Assembly: GCA_965230015.1 (NCBI GenBank)
Contig: CBDDKF010000003.1
Span: 248,001-312,000 of the forward strand
DNA length: 64,000 nucleotides
Source of the DNA: JABSQH01 sp965230015
GTDB taxonomy: Bacteria > Actinomycetota > Acidimicrobiia > Acidimicrobiales > Ilumatobacteraceae
Direction: 5' to 3'
Shown here: piece by piece, positions 9,193 through 17,947 of the stretch
Numbering within the stretch: the first letter of the stretch is position 1
How the letters are laid out: every line of letters starts with the position of its first letter
Made by a program: the position numbers and the translations under genes
Notes under the pieces: model-generated
What the model was told of the DNA's origin: nothing
The model's database searches: none
Seen by the model: the letters and a program-made list of their open reading frames with translations, nothing else

Positions 9193-12100
9193 ATGGCGCG
9201 AACCACGGATCTCCCGGTCGATCGCCCTCGCCGTCGATTCAGTGCCCGCGGCGCGCTGATCGCGGTCGGCGCGCTGTTCCTCTTCGTGGTGGTGTTCGGC
9301 CGGGCCATCGCCCGGTTCTATGTCGACCTGCTCTGGCACCAGGCCTTGGGGCGCAGCGATGTGTTCTGGGGCGTGATCACCGCCCAAGTCACGCTGTTCG
9401 CTGTCTTCTTCGGCCTGTTCGTGCTGATCGCGGGCCTCAACTTGTTCATCGCCGACCGCTCGGCGCCCAACTCGTTCCCCGCCAACGTGCACCCCTACGT
9501 CGAGCGATTCCACGAGCTGTTCGGGAAGCGACTCCGATTGTTGCGCTACGGCGTCGCCGTGCTGTTCGCCGTGCTGCTCGCGCTCCCGGCGATTTCGCAG
9601 TGGCAGAGCTGGTTGCTGTTCCGCAATGCACAAGAGTTCGGCATCTCCGACGATCAGTTCGGTGCCGATGTCGGCTTCTACGTGTTCCAGTTGCCGTTCT
9701 TGTCGTTCCTGCTGAACTGGCTGTTCGCTGCGGTGATCGTCGTCCTCTTGCTCACCGCTGCGGCACACGTGCTCAACGGCGGTGTGGTGTTCGTGTCACC
9801 GGTGCCCGCCGTGCGCCAGGCGACCAAGGCGCACATCGCCATCCTGCTGTCAGTACTGGCGGTGCTCAAGGCAGGCGACTACTGGCTCGACCGCTACGAC
9901 CTCACCAATTCCAATCGCGGGATCGTGCAGGGCGCCACCTATTCGGTGGTCAACGCCCAGCTCCCGGCATTGATGCTGCTCATTCTGATCGCCCTGCTCA
10001 CCGCCGGTTTGTATCTCTCGGTGGTGCGCACCGGATCGTTCCGGTTGCCGCTCGTGGCCAGCGCACTGTGGCTGGTCGTGGCCATCGTCGGTGGAGTGAT
10101 CTACCCGGCGGTCGTGCAGTCGCTCGTGGTCAACCCCAACCAGCAGGTGCGTGAGGAGCCGTTCATCGAGCGCAACGTGATCGCTACCCGCCAGGCGCTG
10201 GGGCTGACCGACGTCGAGGTGCGCTCGATCGACTTCCAGTCGATCACGGCCACCGATGTCGAAGCCGACCTCCAGCCGCTCGAGAACGTGCGGCTGCTCA
10301 ACCCGACGGAGATGCGCGAGCGATTCCTCGTCGACCGTGGTCGCGACGCCGGTCTGACCATCGAAGACCTCGACGTCGACCGTTACGTCCTCGACGACGA
10401 ACGTCAGCAGGTGTTGATCGCCGCTCGCGAACTCGACCTCGACGGCGTGACCAACCGCAGTTGGCAGGGTATTCACCTGATCAACACCCGCGGCTGCGGA
10501 CTGGTGATGGCGCCGTCGGGCAAGGTGCTCGAGAACCAGCGCCCGGACTACCGCACCGTCGATCTCGAACGTCCCGAGCTGTACTTCAGCCCGACGCTCG
10601 GCGGGTACGCCATCGCCAACAGCGAATCGAGCGAGCGGGTGTGCGACGAGCCGCACCAGTACGAGGGCGACAGCGGTGTGCAGATGAGCTCGTTCGTCCG
10701 GCGGGCGGCGTTCGCGCTGGCGTTCCTCGACTACAACGTGCTCGCCTCGGGAGCGATCACCGAAGACAGCCAGATGCTGTGGGTGCGGGGCATCAACGAT
10801 CGGCTGAACAAGCTGGCGCCGTTCCTGTCGTACGACGCCGACCCGTACCCGGTGGCCATCGACGGCCAGGCGGTGTGGGTGGTCGATGCCTACACCACCA
10901 CCAGCCGGTACCCGTACGGGCAGCGCATCGGCGATGTGCAGCGCTCGCCGCGCTCGGGCCTGTCCGACGACGACAACTACGTGCGCAACAGCGTGAAGGC
11001 CGTGGTCGACGCCTACACCGGCGACGTCACCTTCTACGTGGTCGACGAAGAGGATCCGGTGCTGGCGGCGTGGCGGGGTGCGTTCCCCGATCTGTTCACG
11101 CCGCTGTCGGAGATGCCCGAGGAGCTGCGCGAGCACCTGCGGTACCCCGAGGACCTGTTCCGCATCCAGACCGACGTGTACTCCAAGTACCGCCTGGCTC
11201 CGGAGCTGTTCTTCCAACGTGACGGCAATGCGTGGTCGGTGGCCCAGGCGCCGGGCAATCAGCCGACCCAAGCCAATCCGGTCGCCGCCACGGCGGCGCC
11301 GGTCGCAGACGGCGCCAGCACGGCCGCCGAGAACACGTTCGCTACCGAGTCCGATGTCGCCCGGTTCGTCCCGTACTACACGATGTTCGATACCGCCGGC
11401 GAGGCGCTCGACGACGCAGCGCAGGCGGTGGCCGACGAGTTCGTGATCTTCCGGCCGTTCGTGCCGTTCTCTACGGGCGACCAACGGACCGAGTTGCGGG
11501 CGTACATGACCGCGTCGAGTGATCCCGAAACGTACGGCCAGCTCATCACCTACATCGTCGAAGACGACAACGGCGAACTGCCGGATGGCCCGTTGCGCGT
11601 CGCCAGCAACGCCGAGTCGACACCGCAGATCTCACAGCGCATCACCCTGGACAACGTCGGCGACGGTGGCACCCAGGTGCGCTTCGGCACGATGCAGGTG
11701 GTGCCGGTGTCGGGTGGCCTGGTCTACGTGCGCCCGTACTACGTGTCGGTGCCGCAGAACTCTGCAGACGTCAGCGAGGTCACGGAGTTCCGTGAAGTGA
11801 TCGTCACCTACGACGACCAGTCGGTGATCCGCCCGACGATCGGGGAGGCGCTCGAAGAGCTCTTCCCTGGCTTCGATGGTGATCTCGGTGAGGTCGTCGA
11901 GGAGCCGACCGAACCGACCGACGACGTCGACATCACCGATCCGGACACCACGACCGATCCCGATACCACGACCGATCCCGATACGACGACCGATCCCGAC
12001 GCCGACACCGATACCACCACGCCGTCGGTGCCGGCAGGATCAGATGATCCCTTCGATCAGCTCGAGCGGGCCGACGCCCTGTTCATCGAGGCCGACGAGG

Positions 12101-12195
12101 CCCTCGCTGCCGGCGACCTCGGCGAGTATCAGGACCTGATCGACGAGGCTCGCCAGCTGATCCGCCAAGCGGTCGAAACCCTCGAATCCGGCTGA
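9193..12195 (+). CDS. UPF0182-family integral membrane protein
   Basis: 1000 aa, normal size for UPF0182 (COG1615), a large actinobacterial membrane family of unknown function. About seven TM segments lie in residues 15-330, for example ALIAVGALFLFVVVFGRAIA. A large extracytoplasmic region follows with the family motif NSVKAVVDAYTGDVTFYVVD. Near the C-terminus (about 915-945) there is a TDPDTT repeat, then an acidic helix. ATG 9193 lies 9 nt after TAACGT (9178-9183), whose TAA is the stop codon of the DivIVA-domain gene. Confidence 0.93.
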   Translation: MARTTDLPVDRPRRRFSARGALIAVGALFLFVVVFGRAIARFYVDLLWHQALGRSDVFWGVITAQVTLFAVFFGLFVLIAGLNLFIADRSAPNSFPANVHPYVERFHELFGKRLRLLRYGVAVLFAVLLALPAISQWQSWLLFRNAQEFGISDDQFGADVGFYVFQLPFLSFLLNWLFAAVIVVLLLTAAAHVLNGGVVFVSPVPAVRQATKAHIAILLSVLAVLKAGDYWLDRYDLTNSNRGIVQGATYSVVNAQLPALMLLILIALLTAGLYLSVVRTGSFRLPLVASALWLVVAIVGGVIYPAVVQSLVVNPNQQVREEPFIERNVIATRQALGLTDVEVRSIDFQSITATDVEADLQPLENVRLLNPTEMRERFLVDRGRDAGLTIEDLDVDRYVLDDERQQVLIAARELDLDGVTNRSWQGIHLINTRGCGLVMAPSGKVLENQRPDYRTVDLERPELYFSPTLGGYAIANSESSERVCDEPHQYEGDSGVQMSSFVRRAAFALAFLDYNVLASGAITEDSQMLWVRGINDRLNKLAPFLSYDADPYPVAIDGQAVWVVDAYTTTSRYPYGQRIGDVQRSPRSGLSDDDNYVRNSVKAVVDAYTGDVTFYVVDEEDPVLAAWRGAFPDLFTPLSEMPEELREHLRYPEDLFRIQTDVYSKYRLAPELFFQRDGNAWSVAQAPGNQPTQANPVAATAAPVADGASTAAENTFATESDVARFVPYYTMFDTAGEALDDAAQAVADEFVIFRPFVPFSTGDQRTELRAYMTASSDPETYGQLITYIVEDDNGELPDGPLRVASNAESTPQISQRITLDNVGDGGTQVRFGTMQVVPVSGGLVYVRPYYVSVPQNSADVSEVTEFREVIVTYDDQSVIRPTIGEALEELFPGFDGDLGEVVEEPTEPTDDVDITDPDTTTDPDTTTDPDTTTDPDADTDTTTPSVPAGSDDPFDQLERADALFIEADEALAAGDLGEYQDLIDEARQLIRQAVETLESG
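11936..12005 (+). repeat. 18-bp tandem repeat inside the UPF0182 gene
   Basis: About three and a half units of roughly CCGATCCCGATACCACGA, giving a TDPDTT-type repeat in the extracytoplasmic tail. In frame and not interrupted; likely a length-variable linker. Confidence 0.8.
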
Positions 12196-12228
12196 TGTAA
12201 CGGTCGTCTCTGAGACGACCGTTACATC
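12194..12228. terminator. Perfect palindrome between convergent stops
   Basis: Arms of 17 nt (GATGTAACGGTCGTCTC and its complement) around a single T. It starts inside the UPF0182 stop codon and ends just before the stop of the convergent coiled-coil gene. There is no U-tract. A closely related palindrome lies at 19725-19757. Confidence 0.75.
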
Positions 12229-12229
12229 G

Positions 12230-12661
12230 TCAGCGTTGGCGCAGTGTTCGATCAGCGACCTCGGCCAGGTCGGCGCGAAACTGCATCTCGTAGCGGGCCT
12301 GTTCGGCGGCCAATGCTTCGGTGGTCTGGCGAATCGCCGCCACTGCTTCGTCGAGCCGGGTCGTGAACTCGCTGCCGTCGGCGCGGTCGATCTCGTCGGA
12401 CAGCTCGTCGAGCTGATTGGCCAGCTCGGTCGACACCGAGGTGATTCGGGCGTCGAGCGCATCGAGCCGCTCGGCGATCGTGTCGAGACGTGCGCGATCC
12501 TGCGACGTCGATCCCGCCGGCGGCGCAGGGAGCGGCGCCGGCTCGGGCTCGGTGGGCTGCGCCGCTGCTTCGGCGGCGGCCAGCCGTTCGCCGAGATCCT
12601 CGACCTGGGCGCGCAGCGCCGCGATGTCGGCGTCGTTCGTGTTTCGTCGAAACCAACCCAT
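12230..12661 (-). CDS. Coiled-coil protein of unknown function
   Basis: 143 aa. It starts MGWFRRN, then ADIAALRAQVEDLGERLAAAEAA, a proline-rich hinge, and a second long heptad region (ARLDTIAERLDALDARITSV onward). No TM segment or signal peptide is present. Not recognised beyond its coiled-coil character. Divergent from the TrpB-like gene; a TACGGT box lies about 23 nt upstream, so this transcript probably has a leader. Confidence 0.6.
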   Translation of the reverse strand: MGWFRRNTNDADIAALRAQVEDLGERLAAAEAAAQPTEPEPAPLPAPPAGSTSQDRARLDTIAERLDALDARITSVSTELANQLDELSDEIDRADGSEFTTRLDEAVAAIRQTTEALAAEQARYEMQFRADLAEVADRTLRQR

Positions 12662-12708
12662 GTCTGCGTGGTCCTCGACGAACCGTACCTGACTACCATC
12701 GGCGCCCG

Positions 12709-14076
12709 ATGGCTGCCGACACTCCCCACAAGATCTACCTCGACGAGTCGGAGATGCCGACCCGGTGGTACAACCTCGTCGCCGACCTCCCCGAGCCCCC
12801 GCCGCCGCCCCTCCACCCGGGCACGCACGAGCCGGCGGGCCCCGAGGACTTTGCCCCGCTGTTTCCGATGGCGCTCATCGAGCAGGAGGTGACCGGCGAG
12901 CGGTTCATCGACATCCCCGGCGGTGTGCTCGACGTGTATCGCCTGTGGCGTCCCAGCCCGCTGTTTCGTGCGCGTCGGCTCGAAGAGCTGCTCGATACGC
13001 CCGCCCGCATCTACTACAAGTACGAGGGCGTGAGCCCGGCCGGCTCGCACAAGCCCAACACCTCGGTGCCCCAGGCGTACTACAACCACCAAGAGGGCGT
13101 CACGAAGCTGACCACCGAGACCGGTGCGGGGCAGTGGGGGAGCGCGCTGGCGTTCGCCACTGCCCAGTACGGCATGGAGTGCGAGGTGTGGCAGGTCGCC
13201 GCGTCGTACCGCCAGAAGCCGTACCGCCGCACGATGATGGAGATCTGGGGCGCCACCGTGCACTCCAGCCCCTCCGACGTCACCGACTTCGGACGCCAGC
13301 TGCTGGCCGAGAATCCCGATCACCCGGGATCCCTCGGGATCGCCATCTCCGAAGCGGTGGCGGCATGCGTCGCCGATCCCAACGTGCGCTACGCGCTGGG
13401 GTCGGTGCTCAACCACGTGCTGATGCACCAGACGATCATCGGCGAAGAGGCGCTGCTGCAGTTGGCCAAGGTCGACGAAACACCCGACCTGTTGGTCGGT
13501 TGCACCGGCGGCGGCTCCAACTTTGGTGGCCTTGCCTTCCCGTTCCTGCGGGAGAAGCTGGCGGGACGGATGGACCCTGTGATCCGTTGCGTCGAACCGG
13601 CGGCGTGCCCCACGCTGACCAAGGGCGAGTATCGCTACGACTTCGGCGACACCGCAGGCATGACCCCGCTGATGAAGATGCACACGCTCGGCCACTCGTT
13701 CGTCCCCGAGCCGATTCACGCTGGCGGGTTGCGCTACCACGGGATGAGCCCGCTGGTTTCGCACATCTACGAGCTCGGTCTGGTCGAGGCGATCTCGATC
13801 CACCAGCGCGAGTGCTTCGCAGGCGCGCTGCAGTTCGCTCGCACTGAGGGCATCGTTCCGGCTCCCGAGCCGACCCACGCAATTGCCGCAGCGATCCGCG
13901 AGGCGTTGGCGTGCAAGGAGTCGGGCGAAGAGAAGGTGATCCTCACCGCGCTGTGTGGCCACGGCCACCTCGACTTGGCGGCCTACGAGACCTATCTCTC
14001 CGACGAGATGGTCGACTACGACCTGCCCGAGCAAGCGATTGCCGACGCCATGGCCGGCGTGCCCGTGCTCACGTGA
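12709..14076 (+). CDS. trpB: TrpB2-type tryptophan synthase beta-like PLP enzyme
   Basis: 455 aa. The PLP-binding Lys lies in GVSPAGSHKPNTSVPQAYY (about residue 114) and the phosphate loop is GCTGGGSNFGG (about 265-275). The N-terminal extension and the motif spacing are those of the TrpB2 group, which makes tryptophan from indole and serine or salvages indole. No trpA or other trp genes are adjacent, so it is an orphan copy. ATG 12709 is 9 nt after TACCAT (12694-12699). Its end overlaps the convergent EamA gene by 8 nt. Confidence 0.88.
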   Translation: MAADTPHKIYLDESEMPTRWYNLVADLPEPPPPPLHPGTHEPAGPEDFAPLFPMALIEQEVTGERFIDIPGGVLDVYRLWRPSPLFRARRLEELLDTPARIYYKYEGVSPAGSHKPNTSVPQAYYNHQEGVTKLTTETGAGQWGSALAFATAQYGMECEVWQVAASYRQKPYRRTMMEIWGATVHSSPSDVTDFGRQLLAENPDHPGSLGIAISEAVAACVADPNVRYALGSVLNHVLMHQTIIGEEALLQLAKVDETPDLLVGCTGGGSNFGGLAFPFLREKLAGRMDPVIRCVEPAACPTLTKGEYRYDFGDTAGMTPLMKMHTLGHSFVPEPIHAGGLRYHGMSPLVSHIYELGLVEAISIHQRECFAGALQFARTEGIVPAPEPTHAIAAAIREALACKESGEEKVILTALCGHGHLDLAAYETYLSDEMVDYDLPEQAIADAMAGVPVLT

Positions 14077-14083
14077 CGTGAGC
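14067..14083. terminator. Short palindrome at overlapping convergent stops
   Basis: GCTCACGT-G-ACGTGAGC lies across the 8-nt overlap of the TrpB-like and EamA coding ends. It contains both stop codons. Possibly a minimal bidirectional terminator. Confidence 0.4.
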
Positions 14084-14950
14084 GCTTGACGCCGAGGCAG
14101 TCGGCGCCTCGCTGGCGTGCACCAGGCCGATCAGCGCGCCGACGGCGATCAGCATGGCCACGATCTGCGCAACGGTCATCGACTCGCCGAGGGCGATCCA
14201 CGCAGTGATCGCGGCGAACACGGGCACGAGCAGCGCCAGCGACGAGCTGATCCACACGGGGATCATGCCGACCGACCAGAACACGAGCGCCGTGCCGAGG
14301 AGACCCGGCACCGCCACGAGCAGCAACAGCCCGGCCCAGTCGCTGCCGACGGGCCATGACAGGTCTTGGCCCACGACGAGTGCCAGCACTGCGGAGACCG
14401 CCGCCGCCCACAATGCGGTCGCGGTGAGGTAGGTCGTGGTGGCGAGCTGCTGGCGGGCGCGTTGTGACGTGATGAACACGAAGGCAAACGACACCGCCGA
14501 GCCGGCGGCCAGCAAATCGCCCCATGTCGAGTTCACGCCGTCGGCCGGCTCGCCAAGAGTCACCACGATCGTGGCGGCAAGCGCGAGGGCGCCCCACAGG
14601 GCGCTGCGCGGGCGAATCCGCTCGCCGAGGAAGCGGGTGGCGATCACCGCCACCACGATCGGGTGCAGCGAGTTGATGATCGTTGCGTTGACCACGCTGG
14701 TCTCGCGTGCCGCCGAGAAGAACAGCGACACGTTCAGCCCGATCACTGCGCCGGGCACGATCGTGAGGCGCATCGCCTGCGCGGTGAGCGGCCGGCCGCG
14801 GAGCGCGTCGAGGGCGAACACGCAGGCGCCGATCATCAGCCAGCGGTAGGCGTTCATCGCCACGCCACCGATCTGCAGGTTCTTGGCGATCACCGGTCCG
14901 GTGCCCCACAGAGCGGCGCCGATGCCCGACGCGAGGTACCCCAACCGCAC
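14069..14950 (-). CDS. EamA/DMT-family transporter (copy 1)
   Basis: 293 aa with about ten TM helices in two EamA halves (LASGIGAALWGTGPVIAKNL near the N-terminus; VPGLLGTALVFWSVGMIPVW later). It exports or imports an unknown metabolite. GTG 14950 is 7 nt after TACGGT (minus strand, 14963-14958). It pairs divergently with a class III cyclase, as does its paralogue at 16907-17839. The two transporters share SVVNATII/SIVNATII motifs after the fourth helix and a TWIQG/MTVAQ region near the end. Confidence 0.88.
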   Translation of the reverse strand: MRLGYLASGIGAALWGTGPVIAKNLQIGGVAMNAYRWLMIGACVFALDALRGRPLTAQAMRLTIVPGAVIGLNVSLFFSAARETSVVNATIINSLHPIVVAVIATRFLGERIRPRSALWGALALAATIVVTLGEPADGVNSTWGDLLAAGSAVSFAFVFITSQRARQQLATTTYLTATALWAAAVSAVLALVVGQDLSWPVGSDWAGLLLLVAVPGLLGTALVFWSVGMIPVWISSSLALLVPVFAAITAWIALGESMTVAQIVAMLIAVGALIGLVHASEAPTASASSAHVT

Positions 14951-14984
14951 GCCGGCGACCGTACCCGCGCGCCCACACCCCAGT

Positions 14985-15037
14985 CGTTTGCGTGCAACTC
15001 TGCGGTCGCCAGGTCTCCGCAGAGTTGCACGCAAACG
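14985..15037. promoter_or_regulatory. Long dyad in the EamA1/cyclase1 promoter region
   Basis: Perfect 21-nt inverted repeat (14985-15005 and 15017-15037), arms beginning CGTTTGCGTGCAACTC, with an 11-nt loop. It lies between the two divergent -10 boxes (14958-14963 and 15057-15062), and its right arm ends 20 nt before the cyclase -10. Operator, transcript-free hairpin or mobile palindrome are all possible. Confidence 0.7.
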
Positions 15038-15070
15038 AACCCCGCCGCGGGGTGTCTACGATCGAGGGTC

Positions 15071-16177
15071 GTGCCGACGATCGAGGAATTCACCGCCGCA
15101 GGGTTGTATCCCGGCGACGGCGACCCCGACGATCGGCGTCGCCTGCTCGAGTGGTTGACCGAGCTCGGGTTCACGATCGAGCAACTGAGCACGCCGATCG
15201 CCCGCGAGAACCTGCCGGCGATCGCCAGCGACTACCGCATCGTCCCGGGCGAACGGATGGCCGAACCCGACGCCGTTGTGCTGTCCGGTCTCGAGGCAGA
15301 TCGTTTCGATCGGCTGGCCACCGCGTTCGGCTTCGTGCCCCTCGACCACGACCCGCCGGGCGAGCGTCGCTTCACCCGCGACGAAGTCGAGCTGTTCACG
15401 CTGCTCGCCACCCTCACCGCGATGTTCAGCTACGACGAGGCCGTGTCGGTCGTGCGGGTGATCGGTTCGTCGCTGGCTCGCCTTGCCGAAGCGGTCGTGT
15501 CGATGTTCCTCGTCGACGTGGAATCGCCGCACGTCCGTTCCGGCAACGACGACCTCGCATTGGCGCACAAGATCTACGAAGCCACCGGTCTGCTCGACGG
15601 ATTCACCGCGCAACTCGACCCGATCTTTCGGCGCCACGTGTTGCAGGCGGTCGAACGCGGTCGACACGGCATCGTCGACGATCACCGCCTGCTGTACCGC
15701 AACGCCATCGCCTTCGTCGATCTCGTGGGCTTCACCCCGCTGTCGTCCGATCTCGACGCGCCGGAGTTGGCTGCGTTCCTGCGTGACTTCGAAGGCAAGG
15801 CGCACGACGTTGCCACCCGTCATGGAGCGCGCTTGGTCAAGGTGATCGGCGACGAGGTGATGCTGGCCTCGCCCGACGCCGCGGCAGCCTGCTCGGCAGC
15901 ACTCGCCTTGATGGAGGGCTTCGGCGCGGGGTCGACCCACGTGGTGCCACGTGCGGGCGTGTCGTTCGGCGACGTGTTGACCCGTGGGGGCGACTACTAC
16001 GGATCGGTGGTCAACCTCGCGTCGCGACTCGTCGATCATGCCGTGCCCGGCGAAGTTCTCGTGTCCGAGCCGGTGACGGTCGCCGCTACGAGTTGTCAGT
16101 TCGACGTCGCCGGCCGGCGCGTGGTCAAAGGCTTCGACGAGCCGATCGCCGTGTGGACGCTGCGGGCCGACGACTGA
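15071..16177 (+). CDS. Class III adenylate/guanylate cyclase with N-terminal regulatory domain (copy 1)
   Basis: 368 aa. The N-terminal about 190 residues resemble the pH-sensing autoinhibitory domain of mycobacterial Rv1264-type cyclases (TIEEFTAAGLYPGDGDPDDR). The catalytic domain has metal Asp in FVDLVGFTPLSS (about 217), LVKVIGDEVM (about 258) and the transition-state pair in VVNLASRLVD (about 314). It therefore looks active and should make cAMP in the cytosol. GTG 15071 is 8 nt after TACGAT (15057-15062). Divergent from EamA copy 1. Confidence 0.88.
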   Translation: MPTIEEFTAAGLYPGDGDPDDRRRLLEWLTELGFTIEQLSTPIARENLPAIASDYRIVPGERMAEPDAVVLSGLEADRFDRLATAFGFVPLDHDPPGERRFTRDEVELFTLLATLTAMFSYDEAVSVVRVIGSSLARLAEAVVSMFLVDVESPHVRSGNDDLALAHKIYEATGLLDGFTAQLDPIFRRHVLQAVERGRHGIVDDHRLLYRNAIAFVDLVGFTPLSSDLDAPELAAFLRDFEGKAHDVATRHGARLVKVIGDEVMLASPDAAAACSAALALMEGFGAGSTHVVPRAGVSFGDVLTRGGDYYGSVVNLASRLVDHAVPGEVLVSEPVTVAATSCQFDVAGRRVVKGFDEPIAVWTLRADD

Positions 16178-16189
16178 CACGTCGATCGT

Positions 16190-16241
16190 CGTTTGCGCGC
16201 AACTTCTGGCGCACCGGTGCGCGCAAACTTGCACGCAAACG
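16190..16241. terminator. Nested dyad between convergent genes
   Basis: Outer arms CGTTTGCGCGCAA (16190-16202) and TTGCACGCAAACG (16229-16241) pair with one G-T wobble. Inside sits the perfect palindrome GCGCACCGGTGCGC (16209-16222). It lies between the stop of cyclase 1 and the stop of the YgjV-like gene. Arms are near-identical to those of the dyad at 14985-15037. Confidence 0.6.
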
Positions 16242-16258
16242 AGGAAACGTAGGCGTGC

Positions 16259-16897
16259 TCAGAGTGCGAGCTCGTAGTACGGCGGGTCGTCGGTGGCGGG
16301 GACGAAGCCCATGCGATGGAGGTAGCGCCGATGGGTCTCGGTGTCGCCGGCGCTGCGCAGCTCGGTGATGCCCTGTTCGCGAAAGACTTCTGCGCCCGGG
16401 CCGAACAGCCATCGCCCCACGCGCGAGTCGCGGTATGGCGCCAGCACGTAGTCGAGGTCGATCGTGAAGGCATCGTCGCTCCGCCGGCCGATCACGAATC
16501 CGGCCGGGAGGCCGTCGCGGCTCAGCACGAAGGCCAGCACGTCGTCGCCGGTGGGCATGTGGAAGTCGGGTTGGAAGCGATGGATGTCGCTCAGGTGGTA
16601 GGCGACGAAGTCCCGCAGGAATGGCGAGTCGGGCCGAACCTGTGTGACTCCGAGGTCGATGCCGCGGCGCGAGCTCTTGGCGAACTCGGCGCGCAGGTAC
16701 CACACGTTGATCGCCGCGATCGCCGCATTGGTGGCGATGATCGGTACCGAGCCGATGAGGCTGCCGTACACCACGAAGGTGATCGAGCCGACGAGCGAGA
16801 TGATGCGTAGCCGCACCACCGACGTCATCGCCAGCGACACCACCACCAACATCGATGCGAGGTAGCCGACGAGCTCGACCCCACTCAGCTCGAACAC
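16259..16897 (-). CDS. YgjV-type membrane protein fused to a GNAT-like domain
   Basis: 212 aa. Three TM segments fill residues 5-75 (VGYLASMLVVVSLAMTSVV; SLVGSITFVVYGSLIGSVP; ATNAAIAAINVWYL), as in YgjV-like small membrane proteins. Residues about 90-210 look like a GNAT fold (LSRDGLPAGFVIGRRSDD, then YVLAPYRDSRVGRWLFG). The combination suggests a membrane-bound acyltransferase. GTG 16897 is 6 nt after TAACCT (minus strand, 16909-16904), whose TAA is the stop codon of the upstream EamA gene. Confidence 0.7.
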   Translation of the reverse strand: MFELSGVELVGYLASMLVVVSLAMTSVVRLRIISLVGSITFVVYGSLIGSVPIIATNAAIAAINVWYLRAEFAKSSRRGIDLGVTQVRPDSPFLRDFVAYHLSDIHRFQPDFHMPTGDDVLAFVLSRDGLPAGFVIGRRSDDAFTIDLDYVLAPYRDSRVGRWLFGPGAEVFREQGITELRSAGDTETHRRYLHRMGFVPATDDPPYYELAL

Positions 16898-16906
16898 GGC
16901 AGCAGG

Positions 16907-17839
16907 TTACTGAGCTTCGGCGGGCGCAACGGTGGCATCGGGTGTGGCCTGTTGGCCGCGCACGATCACCGTCAACGCGCCGATGACGACCGCCATCGCC
17001 GCACCTTGGATCCATGTGACGGGCTCATCAAGAAACGCCCACGCCAGCAACGCCGCGAACACGGGAATCAGCAGCGTGAACGTCGACCCGATCCACAACG
17101 GGATGCGCACGAGCGACCAGTTCATCAACGTGTGGCCAATCACGCCGGCGCTGACCGCCATGGCCAGCAGCAACCCCCAGTTCGACCACGACGGCCAGCT
17201 CATGTCCTGCCCGAACACGAAGCCCAGCGGGAAGCAGATGATCGACACCCATACGGCGGTGCCAGCGGTGAACTCGGTGGACGTCATCGAGTGCTTGGAG
17301 TGCTTCGAGGCGATGAAGTAGCCGCTCCACGTGAGCATCGCCCCGAACGCGAGGAGGTCACCGCGCCAGTCGTTGTCGCTGTCGCCGCCTGCGGCCGACA
17401 CCACGACGACCACCCCGGCGATGGCGATCAGCGACCACACCACGTCGCGGCTGCGCACGCGCTCACCGAAGAAGCGCGCGGCGATCACGCCGACCACCAC
17501 CGGTTGAAGGGCGCCGATGATGGTGGCGTTGACGATGCTCGTGAGCTTGACCGCAGAGAAGAACAGCGCAATGTCGCCGCCGAGGGCCAGGCCGCCCCAC
17601 ATCGAGTCGCGCAGGATGCGCAGCCGGAACGGCGTGCCCGCGAAGTACATCCAGATCACGATGCCGACGGCGAACACGGCAAAGCGGTAGAACCCGGTGG
17701 CCAGCCCGCCCATGTCGATACCGGCGACCAGCACGGTGCCGCTCGACCACGCGCACACGGCGATCAGCGCACCGAGCAATCCGCGACTCAGCTCGCGTCG
17801 TTCGGCATCGGCGCCCGCATCGGCGGCGGTCGTGGTCAC
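16907..17839 (-). CDS. EamA/DMT-family transporter (copy 2)
   Basis: 310 aa, about ten TM helices, two EamA repeats (LLGALIAVCAWSSGTVLVAG; GGDIALFFSAVKLTSIVNAT; VSAGVIGHTLMNWSLVRIP). Paralogue of the gene at 14069-14950 with the same divergent cyclase partner. GTG 17839 is 6 nt after TACGGT (minus strand, 17851-17846). Substrate unknown; linkage with a cyclase in both copies hints that the transported compound or its effect is tied to cAMP signalling. Confidence 0.88.
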   Translation of the reverse strand: MTTTAADAGADAERRELSRGLLGALIAVCAWSSGTVLVAGIDMGGLATGFYRFAVFAVGIVIWMYFAGTPFRLRILRDSMWGGLALGGDIALFFSAVKLTSIVNATIIGALQPVVVGVIAARFFGERVRSRDVVWSLIAIAGVVVVVSAAGGDSDNDWRGDLLAFGAMLTWSGYFIASKHSKHSMTSTEFTAGTAVWVSIICFPLGFVFGQDMSWPSWSNWGLLLAMAVSAGVIGHTLMNWSLVRIPLWIGSTFTLLIPVFAALLAWAFLDEPVTWIQGAAMAVVIGALTVIVRGQQATPDATVAPAEAQ

Positions 17840-17861
17840 CCGCGCACCGTACCGTCACTTG

Positions 17862-17914
17862 CGTTTGTTGGCGGATCCGGGGACACCGGTGCGCCGCGGA
17901 ATTGCCAACAAACG
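17862..17914. promoter_or_regulatory. Dyad in the EamA2/cyclase2 promoter region
   Basis: Arms CGTTTGTTGGC (17862-17872) and GCCAACAAACG (17904-17914), perfect over 11 nt. The total span of 53 nt equals that of the dyad at 14985-15037. Its right arm ends 21 nt before the cyclase -10 (17935), matching the other locus. The CGTTTG...CAAACG tips are shared although the inner sequence differs. Confidence 0.65.
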
Positions 17915-17947
17915 AGCGGGTGTCCGCCGTCTCGTACGCTCCGCACT

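Noticed and set aside
11936..12005. Short regular repeats (also 55080-55150) as a CRISPR array
   Set aside because: They are in-frame coding repeats without spacers of constant length and no cas genes are near.
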